DNA of 49,434 bases. Origin: an uncultured Butyrivibrio sp. (lineage in GTDB: Bacteria; Bacillota; Clostridia; Lachnospirales; Lachnospiraceae). Positions 17,779 to 26,114 of the stretch are shown piece by piece (the first letter of the stretch is position 1; each line of letters opens with the position of its first letter). The notes below the pieces were generated by a model. The model ran no database searches and had not been told where the DNA came from. It saw nothing but the letters and a program-made list of their open reading frames with translations. The stretch is from positions 1 to 49,434 of the forward strand of contig CAMVNV010000009.1 of the NCBI GenBank assembly GCA_947168935.1, given 5' to 3'. The position numbers were made by a program, and so were the translations under genes.

Positions 17779-18285
17779 ATGGACAACAATGATATCAGTT
17801 TTGAAATAAACGTAGGTGAAAAGCGCGCAGATTCAAGCTTTGATAAGATGCGATTCAATTTCAGGGTAGCATGTATAATTGAAAAGGATGGACAGGTGCT
17901 CCTTCATAAGCAGAAAAAAGATAACTTCTGGAACATGCTTGGAGGACGCGTGAAATGTGGTGAGACATGTGAGCAGGCGCTAAGAAGAGAACTGTCAGAA
18001 GAGCTTGGATGCAGCTGTGGTAAGGTACAGCTGGTACATGTATGTGAGAATTTCTTTGAATTTAATGAAACAGCATTTCATGAATTATTAGTTATTTTCA
18101 GAGCAGAATTATCAGAAGAGATCAATATGGAAAATGTTGAAGACAAGATAGAGATCAGATGGTTCCCTGCCTGCGAACTTGATGAAGTCGTGATAAAACC
18201 TGAATTTGCTAAAGAGATGATGACTAAGACAAGTGATCAGATCAGCTGGTTAGTAAATGATGAGATCAAAAAAATGATTATGTAA
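17779..18285 (+). CDS. Nudix hydrolase
   Basis: The ATG at 17779 is chosen for the GGAGG ribosome site upstream; the frame is open to an ATG at 17725. The 168-residue protein has a complete Nudix box, G-x5-E-x7-REL-SEELGC, in the segment GGRVKCGETCEQALRRELSE. Enzymes of this family hydrolyse nucleoside diphosphates linked to another group; the substrate cannot be told here. It is followed 23 bases later by a membrane protein gene on the same strand. Confidence 0.88.
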   Translation: MDNNDISFEINVGEKRADSSFDKMRFNFRVACIIEKDGQVLLHKQKKDNFWNMLGGRVKCGETCEQALRRELSEELGCSCGKVQLVHVCENFFEFNETAFHELLVIFRAELSEEINMENVEDKIEIRWFPACELDEVVIKPEFAKEMMTKTSDQISWLVNDEIKKMIM

Positions 18286-18308
18286 AAGATATATAAGGAT
18301 TACAGATT

Positions 18309-18887
18309 ATGTCTAATACAAAAAATACAAATAATAAGTTTTCGTTTGGGAAATGGATCATTATACTGGACGGGCTCTTTATATGGATGATCACTATTCT
18401 TATGATTCTCAGCTTTACTGACAGGACCAAGGTATTGGAATGGCTGTGGGAGTACGTTTTTGATAATGATGTTTATCGTCCGCTTGGATTTATTCTTTTA
18501 TTCGAGCTTATAATGTTTGTGACAACTATTGGCTATACTATAAGGGCTGTGAGAAAGGGTTACACATATTCAAGTAACGAAGCTCTGGCCCTTGCCAAAA
18601 CCCAGATGATAATGAGGCTTGTGCAGATTCCTGCTTATGTCCTTGTATTCTTCATGGGTGTTATGGGAATGTTTCTGATATTTACAATAGGAATATCGCT
18701 GGCGTTGTTCTTGTTTGATATCATAAGCATTACTGTTACAGGAATTGCATCTGTGGCGGTATACTCGATACTTGCAGATCTTAAGATGATCTCCAAAAAG
18801 CAGAAACTTCTATATTCAATTGGAGGCTTTATCTATGTGCTGGATGTTATAGCCGCATTTCTGTGCTATAAGAAAGTCAAATACTGA
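18309..18887 (+). CDS. Unrecognised membrane protein (192 aa)
   Basis: I do not recognise the family. The protein has about five hydrophobic segments separated by short charged loops (for example RAVRKGYTYSSNEALALAKT), a polar Asn/Lys-rich start and the C-terminal end CYKKVKY. An AAGGA ribosome site lies upstream. It is close behind the Nudix gene and may share its transcript. A strong bidirectional terminator follows. Confidence 0.75.
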   Translation: MSNTKNTNNKFSFGKWIIILDGLFIWMITILMILSFTDRTKVLEWLWEYVFDNDVYRPLGFILLFELIMFVTTIGYTIRAVRKGYTYSSNEALALAKTQMIMRLVQIPAYVLVFFMGVMGMFLIFTIGISLALFLFDIISITVTGIASVAVYSILADLKMISKKQKLLYSIGGFIYVLDVIAAFLCYKKVKY

Positions 18888-18964
18888 GATCGAATTATCA
18901 GAAAAATCATGAAAAGTCAAAGCAAGTTGATGCTATATAGCTTGCGATTTATAGATAATAAAAT

Positions 18965-19014
18965 ACACCATCCAAAAATGTAGAAATTTGCATCTTTGGA
19001 TGGTGTTTCTTTTT
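18965..19014. terminator. Bidirectional terminator between convergent genes
   Basis: ACACCATCCAAA and TTTGGATGGTGT form a perfect 12-bp stem. On the plus strand it is followed by TTCTTTTT, on the minus strand by ATTTTATTAT. It serves the membrane protein gene (plus) and the GH13 gene (minus). Confidence 0.85.
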
Positions 19015-20560
19015 ACTTGAAGATCACAAATGACTGAGGTCCCATTACTATGGAATCTCCTGAAATAGAAGCATCACCTATCTTATAGATAGCATCTTGA
19101 GCTTTCTCACCATTTAATGGAGCAGTAACTTCTTTTTCAGAAGGATTAACTGCGACGATAAGGTTTCCTCTCTTATAAACAAAAGGGAAAGTCTCTTTTT
19201 CTGCATAGATAACTTCAAAGTTTCCATCAGCTTTGAGGTCGTCTTCTTTATGTCTTAATGCGATGATCTCTCTTACTGTATGGATGAGGGATTCAGGATC
19301 GCTTTCTGCACTCTCAACTGTTGGAGCATCAGCTGCCTTATCTACAGGAAGATAGAGCTTATCGCTTTCAGCTTCGGAGAACCCAAGGTTCTTGCCACCG
19401 GTCCACTGCATCGGTGTTCTTGAACCTGTGCGCTGGAAGCCGCCTTCCTTAGTTGGCTGACCCTTGATGTATTTCATTCCGATCTCGTCGCCGTAGTAGA
19501 GGAATGGAACTCCGGGCATAGAGAAAAAGAAGGAATAAGCAAGCTTAAGTTCTCTTGTTGAAAGAGAAGCTGTTTCTCTTGGAGTGTCATGGTTACAAGT
19601 AAAGAAGCTGATGTATCCATTACCTTTTGTATTATTATATTTTGGAAGGTAATCATCAAGGAAGCGCATGATATCGCCGCCTGCACCGCATTTAAAGAAG
19701 CTGTGATCACCGCCTTCTGTCTCATAGTCACGAACAAGAGTGTTATAGCCGTTATAGTGATGGTCGAGATAGAAGTCCATGTCGAAATGAGCAAGGTTAA
19801 GAGCTGATGTAGGATTGCACCACTCAGAAACCATGGCAGCTTCAGGATAATCTTTACTCAGCATCTCATTGATATCAGCCCAGATAGCGCTTGTAGCTGA
19901 TTTAACTTCGTCATCTTCTTTTACCAAAGAATCTGCCATATCTACGCGGAAGCCATCGCATCCATGATCAAGCCAGAATCTCATGATATCCTTGAGTGCC
20001 TGCCTTGTAGCAAGACAAGCTGGAGCATCAGGTGCCATCTGCCAGTCTTCAGTTCTGTTAAGGAAGCCGTAGTTAAGAGCTGGCTGACACTTGAAGAAAT
20101 TGAGCATGTATACACCATCTCTGTCGCTGTCTCCGGCAATATAAGGATGATTGCCAATTCCCTGCCATACAGAATGAGTCCATACATAACGGTCTGAGTA
20201 TTCGTTTCTTTCAGGTTTAGCGCTCTGCTTAAACCATTCATGCTCCTCAGATGTGTGACCTGGAACGAGGTCAAGGAGAACATGGATTCCCTTTTCATGA
20301 GCCTTATCAAAAAGCTCGTACAGATCTTCGTTAGTTCCGTATCTAGGAGCAACCTTCTTATAATCCCTTACGTCATAACCTGCATCCTTAAAAGGAGAAT
20401 CATAGCAAGGGTTGATCCAAAGAGCATTACATCCAAGGCTCTTGATATAATCAAGCTTTTCAATGATTCCCTGCAAATCTCCGATACCGTCAGCGTTGGT
20501 ATCATAGAAGGACTGAGGATATATTTCGTAGAAAACTGCATCATTAAGCCACTTAGGCAT
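19013..20560 (-). CDS. GH13 alpha-amylase family glycosidase (alpha-glucosidase type)
   Basis: The ATG at 20560 has AGAGG five bases upstream; a GTG two codons earlier is possible. The 515-residue cytosolic enzyme starts PKWLNDAVFYEIYPQSFYD and has the GH13 catalytic set: nucleophile D207 (GFRVDMAD), acid/base E246 (VSEWCNP) and D325 (CNHD). A QPALN segment lies at 159-163, and an all-beta C-terminal domain follows the barrel. No signal peptide is present, so it acts on imported alpha-glucosides. Oligo-1,6-glucosidase or alpha-glucosidase is the likeliest activity; the exact linkage is not readable. It is monocistronic, with its own promoter and operator-like site. Confidence 0.9.
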   Translation of the reverse strand: MPKWLNDAVFYEIYPQSFYDTNADGIGDLQGIIEKLDYIKSLGCNALWINPCYDSPFKDAGYDVRDYKKVAPRYGTNEDLYELFDKAHEKGIHVLLDLVPGHTSEEHEWFKQSAKPERNEYSDRYVWTHSVWQGIGNHPYIAGDSDRDGVYMLNFFKCQPALNYGFLNRTEDWQMAPDAPACLATRQALKDIMRFWLDHGCDGFRVDMADSLVKEDDEVKSATSAIWADINEMLSKDYPEAAMVSEWCNPTSALNLAHFDMDFYLDHHYNGYNTLVRDYETEGGDHSFFKCGAGGDIMRFLDDYLPKYNNTKGNGYISFFTCNHDTPRETASLSTRELKLAYSFFFSMPGVPFLYYGDEIGMKYIKGQPTKEGGFQRTGSRTPMQWTGGKNLGFSEAESDKLYLPVDKAADAPTVESAESDPESLIHTVREIIALRHKEDDLKADGNFEVIYAEKETFPFVYKRGNLIVAVNPSEKEVTAPLNGEKAQDAIYKIGDASISGDSIVMGPQSFVIFK

Positions 20561-20620
20561 AGTCACCTCTTTCTGCGCAGGCGCGCGTAATAAAAGAATA
20601 AATAGTAAAACCCAACATAG

Positions 20621-20632
20621 TTAACCGCTTAA
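20621..20632. promoter_or_regulatory. Operator-like palindrome of the GH13 gene
   Basis: TTAACCGCTTAA has TTAA arms around a central CG, the pattern of LacI-family or catabolite operators. It sits about ten bases downstream of the -10 box, over the expected transcription start, where a repressor would block initiation. Confidence 0.35.
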
Positions 20633-20641
20633 GCTTTTTTC

Positions 20642-20669
20642 ATTTTAACATGTCTTTTATTCTTGTAAA
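20642..20669 (-). promoter_or_regulatory. Promoter of the GH13 gene
   Basis: On the minus strand TTTACA (20664-20669) and TAAAAT (20642-20647) are separated by 16 bases. Each matches consensus at five of six positions, about 80 bases before the start codon. Confidence 0.5.
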
Positions 20670-20823
20670 TCGCCTGGAGCAAGTTTCGTGTGAAGTTTCG
20701 TAAAAATTGTTGTTCGTCGGTTGATAAGTGTCATTCGTCAGATTTCAAAATCAAATAATGTTTTTGTAAGTAAAATAATAAAAATTACCATATCGGTTAT
20801 TGGGGATTTTGATTGGAGGAAGA

Positions 20824-21912
20824 ATGAATTTAATCTATTTGGCGCCTATTGTGTTTTTGGTGATCTATATAATGAGGCGTAAAAATGAACAGCAGATAGT
20901 CAACCCTCAGAATGGGGAAGATGACATAGAATCTCTTGACGATGTTACATACTTGATAAAGGATGACATTTCTTATGTTATGTATAAGTTTGATTCGGCA
21001 TATTTAAGTAAATACTTATCAAGCTGGAAATTCACAAAGATATCGGATACAGAGGGTGAAATTGTATTTGGTGCTCCAGCAATAGCATCAGCACATGGTC
21101 GAGGCAATAGTAACTATGGGTTTATGTATAACGTGAAGATTGAGCCACAAGGAGAGAATACTCTTTTATATATGACCTATATAGGTAAGACAACACTAGG
21201 AACAATGAAACCATCAAAGTTCTGTAATCAGCTGTATCACTTTTTTATCAAAGAGCAGTTTGATGTATTGGAAGTTATTAAAGGCAGTAGAAGCGTTGAT
21301 CCTGATCATGCAAATTTAGTAGCTAATGAAGAAAAAGAAAATAATAAGAAGAAATATATAATAGCAACATTAATATATGGCCTGATATTTTTGATTCTCT
21401 TTGCACATTGCTATTCTGACAGGAAAGATACAGTAAATAATTATCACATTGTTAATGCTGGTGATGGTAGAGCATATGTTCCAATAGAATATTGGAATGC
21501 GAGTGAAAAAGAATCATATGAAGACTATTGTTATCTGGAAACAGAAGAATGCCAAATGATAATTATTGATTATCCGGCTAGTAGTATTGAGCAGGATATA
21601 AAGGATAAAATGGGCCTTACAGACGATGTTTTATCTTGTTTGAATCAAATCAAAAACGAAGATGATTTACAAGCTGTTTTCAATCTTGAAGATGAAGATG
21701 TAATTAAAAAGGGCAAAACAGACAGGCCTAGTTTTCAGAAGTATCTGATAATGTATGAGGAAGAGGATAAGATTGTTTCTGTATATATCTATCATGTGGA
21801 TGAGCATAGTATGATTCAGATAATAATAGCTGACAAAGGGTATTTTACTGATAAGGAATACTCAAAAATGTCTGGAAATTTGTATAGAAAACAATGTTGG
21901 TCTACGGAGTAG
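20824..21912 (+). CDS. Unrecognised two-helix membrane protein (362 aa)
   Basis: I do not recognise this protein. The ATG at 20824 follows GGAGG by three to four bases; a TTG at 20800 is less likely. An N-terminal helix (MNLIYLAPIVFLVIYIMRR) is followed by a cytoplasmic-type domain of ~150 residues, a second helix (~177-193, TLIYGLIFLILFAHCYSD) and a ~165-residue acidic C-terminal domain. It begins a run of four same-strand genes of unknown function, with a small EF-Tu domain III-like protein next. Confidence 0.75.
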   Translation: MNLIYLAPIVFLVIYIMRRKNEQQIVNPQNGEDDIESLDDVTYLIKDDISYVMYKFDSAYLSKYLSSWKFTKISDTEGEIVFGAPAIASAHGRGNSNYGFMYNVKIEPQGENTLLYMTYIGKTTLGTMKPSKFCNQLYHFFIKEQFDVLEVIKGSRSVDPDHANLVANEEKENNKKKYIIATLIYGLIFLILFAHCYSDRKDTVNNYHIVNAGDGRAYVPIEYWNASEKESYEDYCYLETEECQMIIIDYPASSIEQDIKDKMGLTDDVLSCLNQIKNEDDLQAVFNLEDEDVIKKGKTDRPSFQKYLIMYEEEDKIVSVYIYHVDEHSMIQIIIADKGYFTDKEYSKMSGNLYRKQCWSTE

Positions 21913-21945
21913 AAGCCTTTGATATTAGAAGGAGATGAGCATTAT

Positions 21946-22254
21946 ATGGATTCGGTCATTGAAAACGAAGAAGTGAAACGATATTTTGTAGCTGAAATTG
22001 AGTGGATTCCATTTGAAGAAGGTGGTAGGAGAAGCGTTCCATATGAAGGCGCTAGATATTGCCCGATAATTGATCTAGGTACATCTGAGACTTGGAGTAT
22101 TGATTTTATCTGCCCTGATTTTAGTAAAACAAATACGGTGAAGTTTTCTTTTTTATCAGAAAACGCTCCGGAGGATCTTATAGAGATATCTATAAAGTAT
22201 AGGTTAAAAGAGGGTTCTAGAGATGTTGCTTATCTGGTTGCTAAAGAGGAATAG
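21946..22254 (+). CDS. Small EF-Tu domain III-like protein
   Basis: The preferred ATG (21946) has AAGGAG about ten bases upstream. The 102-residue protein carries EIEWIPFEEGGRRSVPYEG, then WSIDFICPDF and a late YRLKEGSRDVAYLVA. This pattern matches the C-terminal beta-barrel of EF-Tu (TEEGGRKTP...SGYRPQF...F.LREGNRVIG). It has no GTPase domain. Standalone copies of this barrel are known as uncharacterised small proteins. It lies between two unrecognised membrane proteins. The family call is by motif and is moderately sure; the function is unknown. Confidence 0.7.
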   Translation: MDSVIENEEVKRYFVAEIEWIPFEEGGRRSVPYEGARYCPIIDLGTSETWSIDFICPDFSKTNTVKFSFLSENAPEDLIEISIKYRLKEGSRDVAYLVAKEE

Positions 22255-22339
22255 AAGAGTGCATCGTGCATATAGTGAGCGTGAATGGTGAGTTGACTAT
22301 ATATAGGGAGTAGATGCCGATGGGGATAATTCAAAAGAT

Positions 22340-23743
22340 ATGAATATTACAGCTAAGAAATTTGAAAATAGATATAAGAAAAAGAGCATACTCTGCATAA
22401 TCTGGGGGTTTGTGGATATAGCATATGCACTAATGGCAATGATACTTTTGCTTGGCGCTCATGAAGAAGGAGCATTAACTTTAAATACTTTTTTAGTACT
22501 AATAACACTGATGGTTTTGCTTATCCTTTCTGCTAAGAATGCTATAACTTTGGGAATTAAAGTGTGTGTTGCGGATTATTCTGAAGTAGCAAAATACACA
22601 TTTCCAAGTCGGATAGGTAATCTGCTGATATCCAGGCTATTAAGATTGATTGCTATAATTGCGGGGATTATATCATCACAGAAAAATGGCGATATTATCG
22701 CAGCTATTCTTACTGTTTTATTTATGGTGATGTTAATGCGAGTATCGCTATGTTATCTGGGGAATTATAGATATGGCATGTGGTATTCAATAGGAACTAA
22801 AGCATTATGTGTTACATATAGAAACGAGCTGGTGGATGATTATTTGGATTTTTCTAAAAAAACTCCAATGAAGATTGTTGGCCTTAGCAGATATGGTATA
22901 ACTAACATGCTTTTTAGTTATCCATTCCTGGATTTAACGACCGAAGAAGAATATGTTTATGAGATAGCAGAAGAATTAAAAGGAACTTTTCAGGGAACAT
23001 ATGCAAGAAATATCAAGAAATTAGGATGGGGCGTTTCCGTCATTATTATTTTAATTGACATAGGACTTTTGACTCTTGGCCAAAAAATATTTACGACAAG
23101 AGAACTATTGTTTTTTCTGTCGATTTCTTCAATACCAATGTTCATTTTGGCACTAATATTCCCAGGGGTATTTACCTGGTATGCTGAGGGAAAAAATGAT
23201 AGTAAAAAGAAGAAAAAAATACCTGATCTGAGAGAAAACGAAAGTTGGAAAGAAACACATTTTAACATGATGGGTGTGTGGCTTTTTATTCAGTATCTTG
23301 TTTTTTTATTCATTTTGTTGACATTGAGAATTCGTGCTCAAGTAGATAAGGGTTTTGATAAACTCTGCCTGATATGGGGAATTGTAAGCTTTTTAGTTCT
23401 ACTTATGGGATATTTGCGATTTGGACGTAAAAGACCATTTAGACGTCAGTTTTTTGTGTTTTCAGTCATAATGATGATGTATAGCGGAATTTTAGTGGGG
23501 TCTACATGCTTTTATCTTTCCTCAGATCCGGTTCATTCACCATGTACATTTGTTTCTAAGAGCGTGAGAAAAAGAAAAAATATCACTGATTACAAAGTTG
23601 AAGTAAAACTGGAGGATGGTAGCATTTTTTCTTGTGTTATCCCAAAGTATTTATATGAAGAAGTTGAGACAACAGAACTGGTGATATGTCATCAGGATGG
23701 ACCGTTTGGAATAACTTACCAGCATGTTCATGCGGTAAAATAG
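22340..23743 (+). CDS. Unrecognised multi-pass membrane protein (467 aa)
   Basis: I do not recognise the family. About nine to ten hydrophobic segments are visible. A central cytoplasmic-type stretch (YRNELVDDYLDF, then a YVYEIAEELKG helix) interrupts them, with a Lys-rich loop (NDSKKKKKIPDL) near residue 290. The C-terminal ~65 residues after the last helix look like a small beta domain (YKVEVKLEDGSIFSCVIPKY). The ribosome site before the ATG is weak. It sits in a four-gene same-strand run. Confidence 0.7.
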   Translation: MNITAKKFENRYKKKSILCIIWGFVDIAYALMAMILLLGAHEEGALTLNTFLVLITLMVLLILSAKNAITLGIKVCVADYSEVAKYTFPSRIGNLLISRLLRLIAIIAGIISSQKNGDIIAAILTVLFMVMLMRVSLCYLGNYRYGMWYSIGTKALCVTYRNELVDDYLDFSKKTPMKIVGLSRYGITNMLFSYPFLDLTTEEEYVYEIAEELKGTFQGTYARNIKKLGWGVSVIIILIDIGLLTLGQKIFTTRELLFFLSISSIPMFILALIFPGVFTWYAEGKNDSKKKKKIPDLRENESWKETHFNMMGVWLFIQYLVFLFILLTLRIRAQVDKGFDKLCLIWGIVSFLVLLMGYLRFGRKRPFRRQFFVFSVIMMMYSGILVGSTCFYLSSDPVHSPCTFVSKSVRKRKNITDYKVEVKLEDGSIFSCVIPKYLYEEVETTELVICHQDGPFGITYQHVHAVK

Positions 23744-23765
23744 GTATGACACTAGGAGGACAGAC

Positions 23766-24170
23766 ATGGAATACAAGAAAAGTTATCTCGGACTTATTTT
23801 ATGGATCATTGGCATGTTGGTGGTATTTTTTGGCAGCAGCTTTCTTCCGGATATGGGGATGCAGATCAGGATCGCCATTGCTGACAATATCATGACTATT
23901 AGTGTGTTTATTCTTACGGTGATAATCTACTTTACAGAGAATGTATATTGGTACAATGGAACATCTTATGAAGAGGGACTATTGGCTGGCTCTGATAGGC
24001 GCAAAGCTTTTGCCCTTGCTCATATGATCCGCTTTGGCATTTTAGCTGGTGCGTTTTTATTATATAGCTTTGTTTCCATCGTTCTCGGCATTCCTTATGG
24101 AGTTGATATTGCTGTTGCAACGATAGGAATTATCGTGGCTGCCTTCAGTACGATGAAGATTAAATTATAG
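23766..24170 (+). CDS. Unrecognised four-helix membrane protein (134 aa)
   Basis: This small integral membrane protein has four hydrophobic segments and a short charged central loop (LLAGSDRRKAFALAH). AGGAGG lies upstream of the ATG, and the gap to the previous gene is 22 bases, so cotranscription is likely. Its helix-loop layout and loop resemble the central part of the protein at 18309 (EALALAKTQ), but I cannot assign a family. Confidence 0.7.
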   Translation: MEYKKSYLGLILWIIGMLVVFFGSSFLPDMGMQIRIAIADNIMTISVFILTVIIYFTENVYWYNGTSYEEGLLAGSDRRKAFALAHMIRFGILAGAFLLYSFVSIVLGIPYGVDIAVATIGIIVAAFSTMKIKL

Positions 24171-24278
24171 GTACAACGAACCTGTACACGGATTGATCGA
24201 AAATATGCTATACTCAAGAAAACGACACTGATGTTAGTGGTTTGAGTTTGTAATTTGGATATATAGAAAAGGTATACT

Positions 24279-25160
24279 ATGGATATTAAATATAATAGAA
24301 AAACAAAAGAAGATCTGCCTGTAGTGGCAATATGCTATGACTTTGATAAGACTCTGTCACCTGATGATATGCAGGCGCAGGGATACATCCAGTCAGTTGG
24401 ATATGATGTTGCCCAGTTCTGGAAGGATACTAATGATCTTGCAGAGCAAAATGATATGGATGTGAACCTTGCATACATGTTCAAGATGGTACAGGAAGCA
24501 GAAGGTAAGCTGATCTTCAACAAGGATAAGCTTTTTGAGTATGGTTCCAAGGTTAAGGTATTCCCTGGTGTTGAGACATGGTTTGAAAGGATCAGGGAAT
24601 ATGGCAGACAAAAGGGTGTAATCGTTGAGCATTATATTATTTCTTCAGGCCTTAGAGAGATGATCGAGGGAACAGCTATGGCTGATTCCTTTACAAGGAT
24701 CTATGCCAATTCTTTTTTCTATAATGAAAAGGGAATAGCTCAGTGGCCTGCACTTGTAGTTAACTATACCAACAAGACTCAGTTCCTTTTCAGGATCGAA
24801 AAGGGAGTCCTTGATATTAACGACCCTGGAGTTAATGAATTCTATAATCCTGAAGATCTTCGTGTTCCTTTCAGGAATATGGTCTATATCGGGGACAGTG
24901 ATACAGATATCCCTTGTATGAGACTTGTTAATTCTCTTGGCGGACACTCAATTGGTGTTTACAATCCTGAGACCAAGGATAAGACCAAGGTTTACAAGAT
25001 GATCCGCGATAACAGGATAAAGTTCTTCGCTGCTGCAGATTATAACGAGGGCACGGAGATCGATGAGCTTGTAAAAGCTATCATAGATAGAACAGCTGTT
25101 AATGAAAAGCTTGAAGCTGAGCATATTAAATCTGTTGAGGAGACCAAAGCAAACTCGTAG
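24279..25160 (+). CDS. HAD-superfamily phosphatase
   Basis: This 293-residue cytosolic protein has the HAD signature motifs: nucleophile D21 in DFDKTLS, S122 in ISSG, and the Mg-binding acidic motif GDSDTDIP (205-212). The Asp two residues after the nucleophile (D23) is present, as in true phosphatases. A large cap domain lies between motifs I and II. The next gene, cobS, starts 12 bases after its stop, so both are on one message. That pairing raises the possibility that it dephosphorylates alpha-ribazole-5'-phosphate or adenosylcobalamin-5'-phosphate in cobalamin assembly. That is inference from context only. Confidence 0.85.
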   Translation: MDIKYNRKTKEDLPVVAICYDFDKTLSPDDMQAQGYIQSVGYDVAQFWKDTNDLAEQNDMDVNLAYMFKMVQEAEGKLIFNKDKLFEYGSKVKVFPGVETWFERIREYGRQKGVIVEHYIISSGLREMIEGTAMADSFTRIYANSFFYNEKGIAQWPALVVNYTNKTQFLFRIEKGVLDINDPGVNEFYNPEDLRVPFRNMVYIGDSDTDIPCMRLVNSLGGHSIGVYNPETKDKTKVYKMIRDNRIKFFAAADYNEGTEIDELVKAIIDRTAVNEKLEAEHIKSVEETKANS

Positions 25161-25172
25161 GGAGGTGCAGTC

Positions 25173-25952
25173 ATGCTTAAGAGTCTGGCAATAGCTATTT
25201 CCATGTATTCACGAATTCCAATGCCGCAGTTTGAATGGAAAGAGAAGGATATGAAGTATGCTATATGCTTCTTTCCTGTTGTAGGTCTTATCATAGGTGT
25301 GTTCGAATACCTTATCTGGATCCTTGAGATCAATTTTTATGTTTCGAGTCTGACTAAGGCATGCATCTTAATAGCTATTCCTCTTATGGTTACGGGAGGC
25401 ATTCATGCAGACGGCTTCATTGATACATCAGATGCCTTCAGCTCTTTTCAGGACAAGGAAAAAAAACTTGAGATAATGAAGGACCCTCATGTTGGAGCCT
25501 TTGGTATTCTCAGGTTTACAATACTTCTTCTTATTTATCTGGGATTTACAAATCAGGCATTTGAGGTATGTGTGAGAAGGCAGTTTTACTGCATATTTGC
25601 TTCTTTTATGCTTGCAAGATGTTTGAGCGGCCTTGCTGCAGTTACGCTTAAGAGTGCCAAAACAGGCGGAACTCTTCAGACTTTTCTCAAGGATTCCAAT
25701 AGAAATGTGGCAGCAGGGATTCTTGCTGTTGAGGCTATAGCTGTATTTGCTTTTATGTTTGTAGCAAACTGGAAGACAGCTTTGGGATTCCTCATATGTT
25801 CTGTAGTTATGTATATCTATTATATACATAGAACATCAGTTCAGCTTGGTGGTATTACAGGAGATACCGAAGGCTGGTATCTGTGCATTCAAGAGACAGC
25901 ATATATGGTGACTGCAGTAATAGTCTGGTATTTATCGATACTCTTTATATAA
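25173..25952 (+). CDS. cobS: Adenosylcobinamide-GDP ribazoletransferase
   Basis: This integral membrane enzyme joins adenosylcobinamide-GDP to alpha-ribazole (or its phosphate), the last assembly step of cobalamin. The family hallmark GGIHADGFIDTSDAFSSF (75-92), with KKLEIMKDPHVGAFG behind it, is intact. Several hydrophobic helices and the 259-residue length are usual. GGAGG lies before the ATG. No other cob gene (cobU, cobT, cobC) is in the window; the only partner is the HAD phosphatase gene upstream. Confidence 0.93.
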   Translation: MLKSLAIAISMYSRIPMPQFEWKEKDMKYAICFFPVVGLIIGVFEYLIWILEINFYVSSLTKACILIAIPLMVTGGIHADGFIDTSDAFSSFQDKEKKLEIMKDPHVGAFGILRFTILLLIYLGFTNQAFEVCVRRQFYCIFASFMLARCLSGLAAVTLKSAKTGGTLQTFLKDSNRNVAAGILAVEAIAVFAFMFVANWKTALGFLICSVVMYIYYIHRTSVQLGGITGDTEGWYLCIQETAYMVTAVIVWYLSILFI

Positions 25953-26020
25953 AAGGCAATATGCTCAAATTTTGAGCTTGAATTTCATCTAATAAAATCG
26001 TCATTTCATCATTTTTTATG

Positions 26021-26048
26021 TTTGTTTTAAGCATAATAGGGGTATAAT
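26021..26048 (+). promoter_or_regulatory. Promoter of the zinc-ribbon membrane protein
   Basis: A perfect -10 TATAAT (26043-26048) lies 16 bases after TTTGTT (26021-26026), about 66 bases before the start codon. Confidence 0.45.
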
Positions 26049-26114
26049 AGTTCATAGAGCTTTTACAAAAATTGAGGCATGATAATGCTTTCAAGAATAA
26101 AAGGAGATTAACGT

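Noticed and set aside
25963..25977. GCTCAAATTTTGAGC hairpin behind cobS as a terminator
   Set aside because: Almost no loop and no T run follows; too weak to call.
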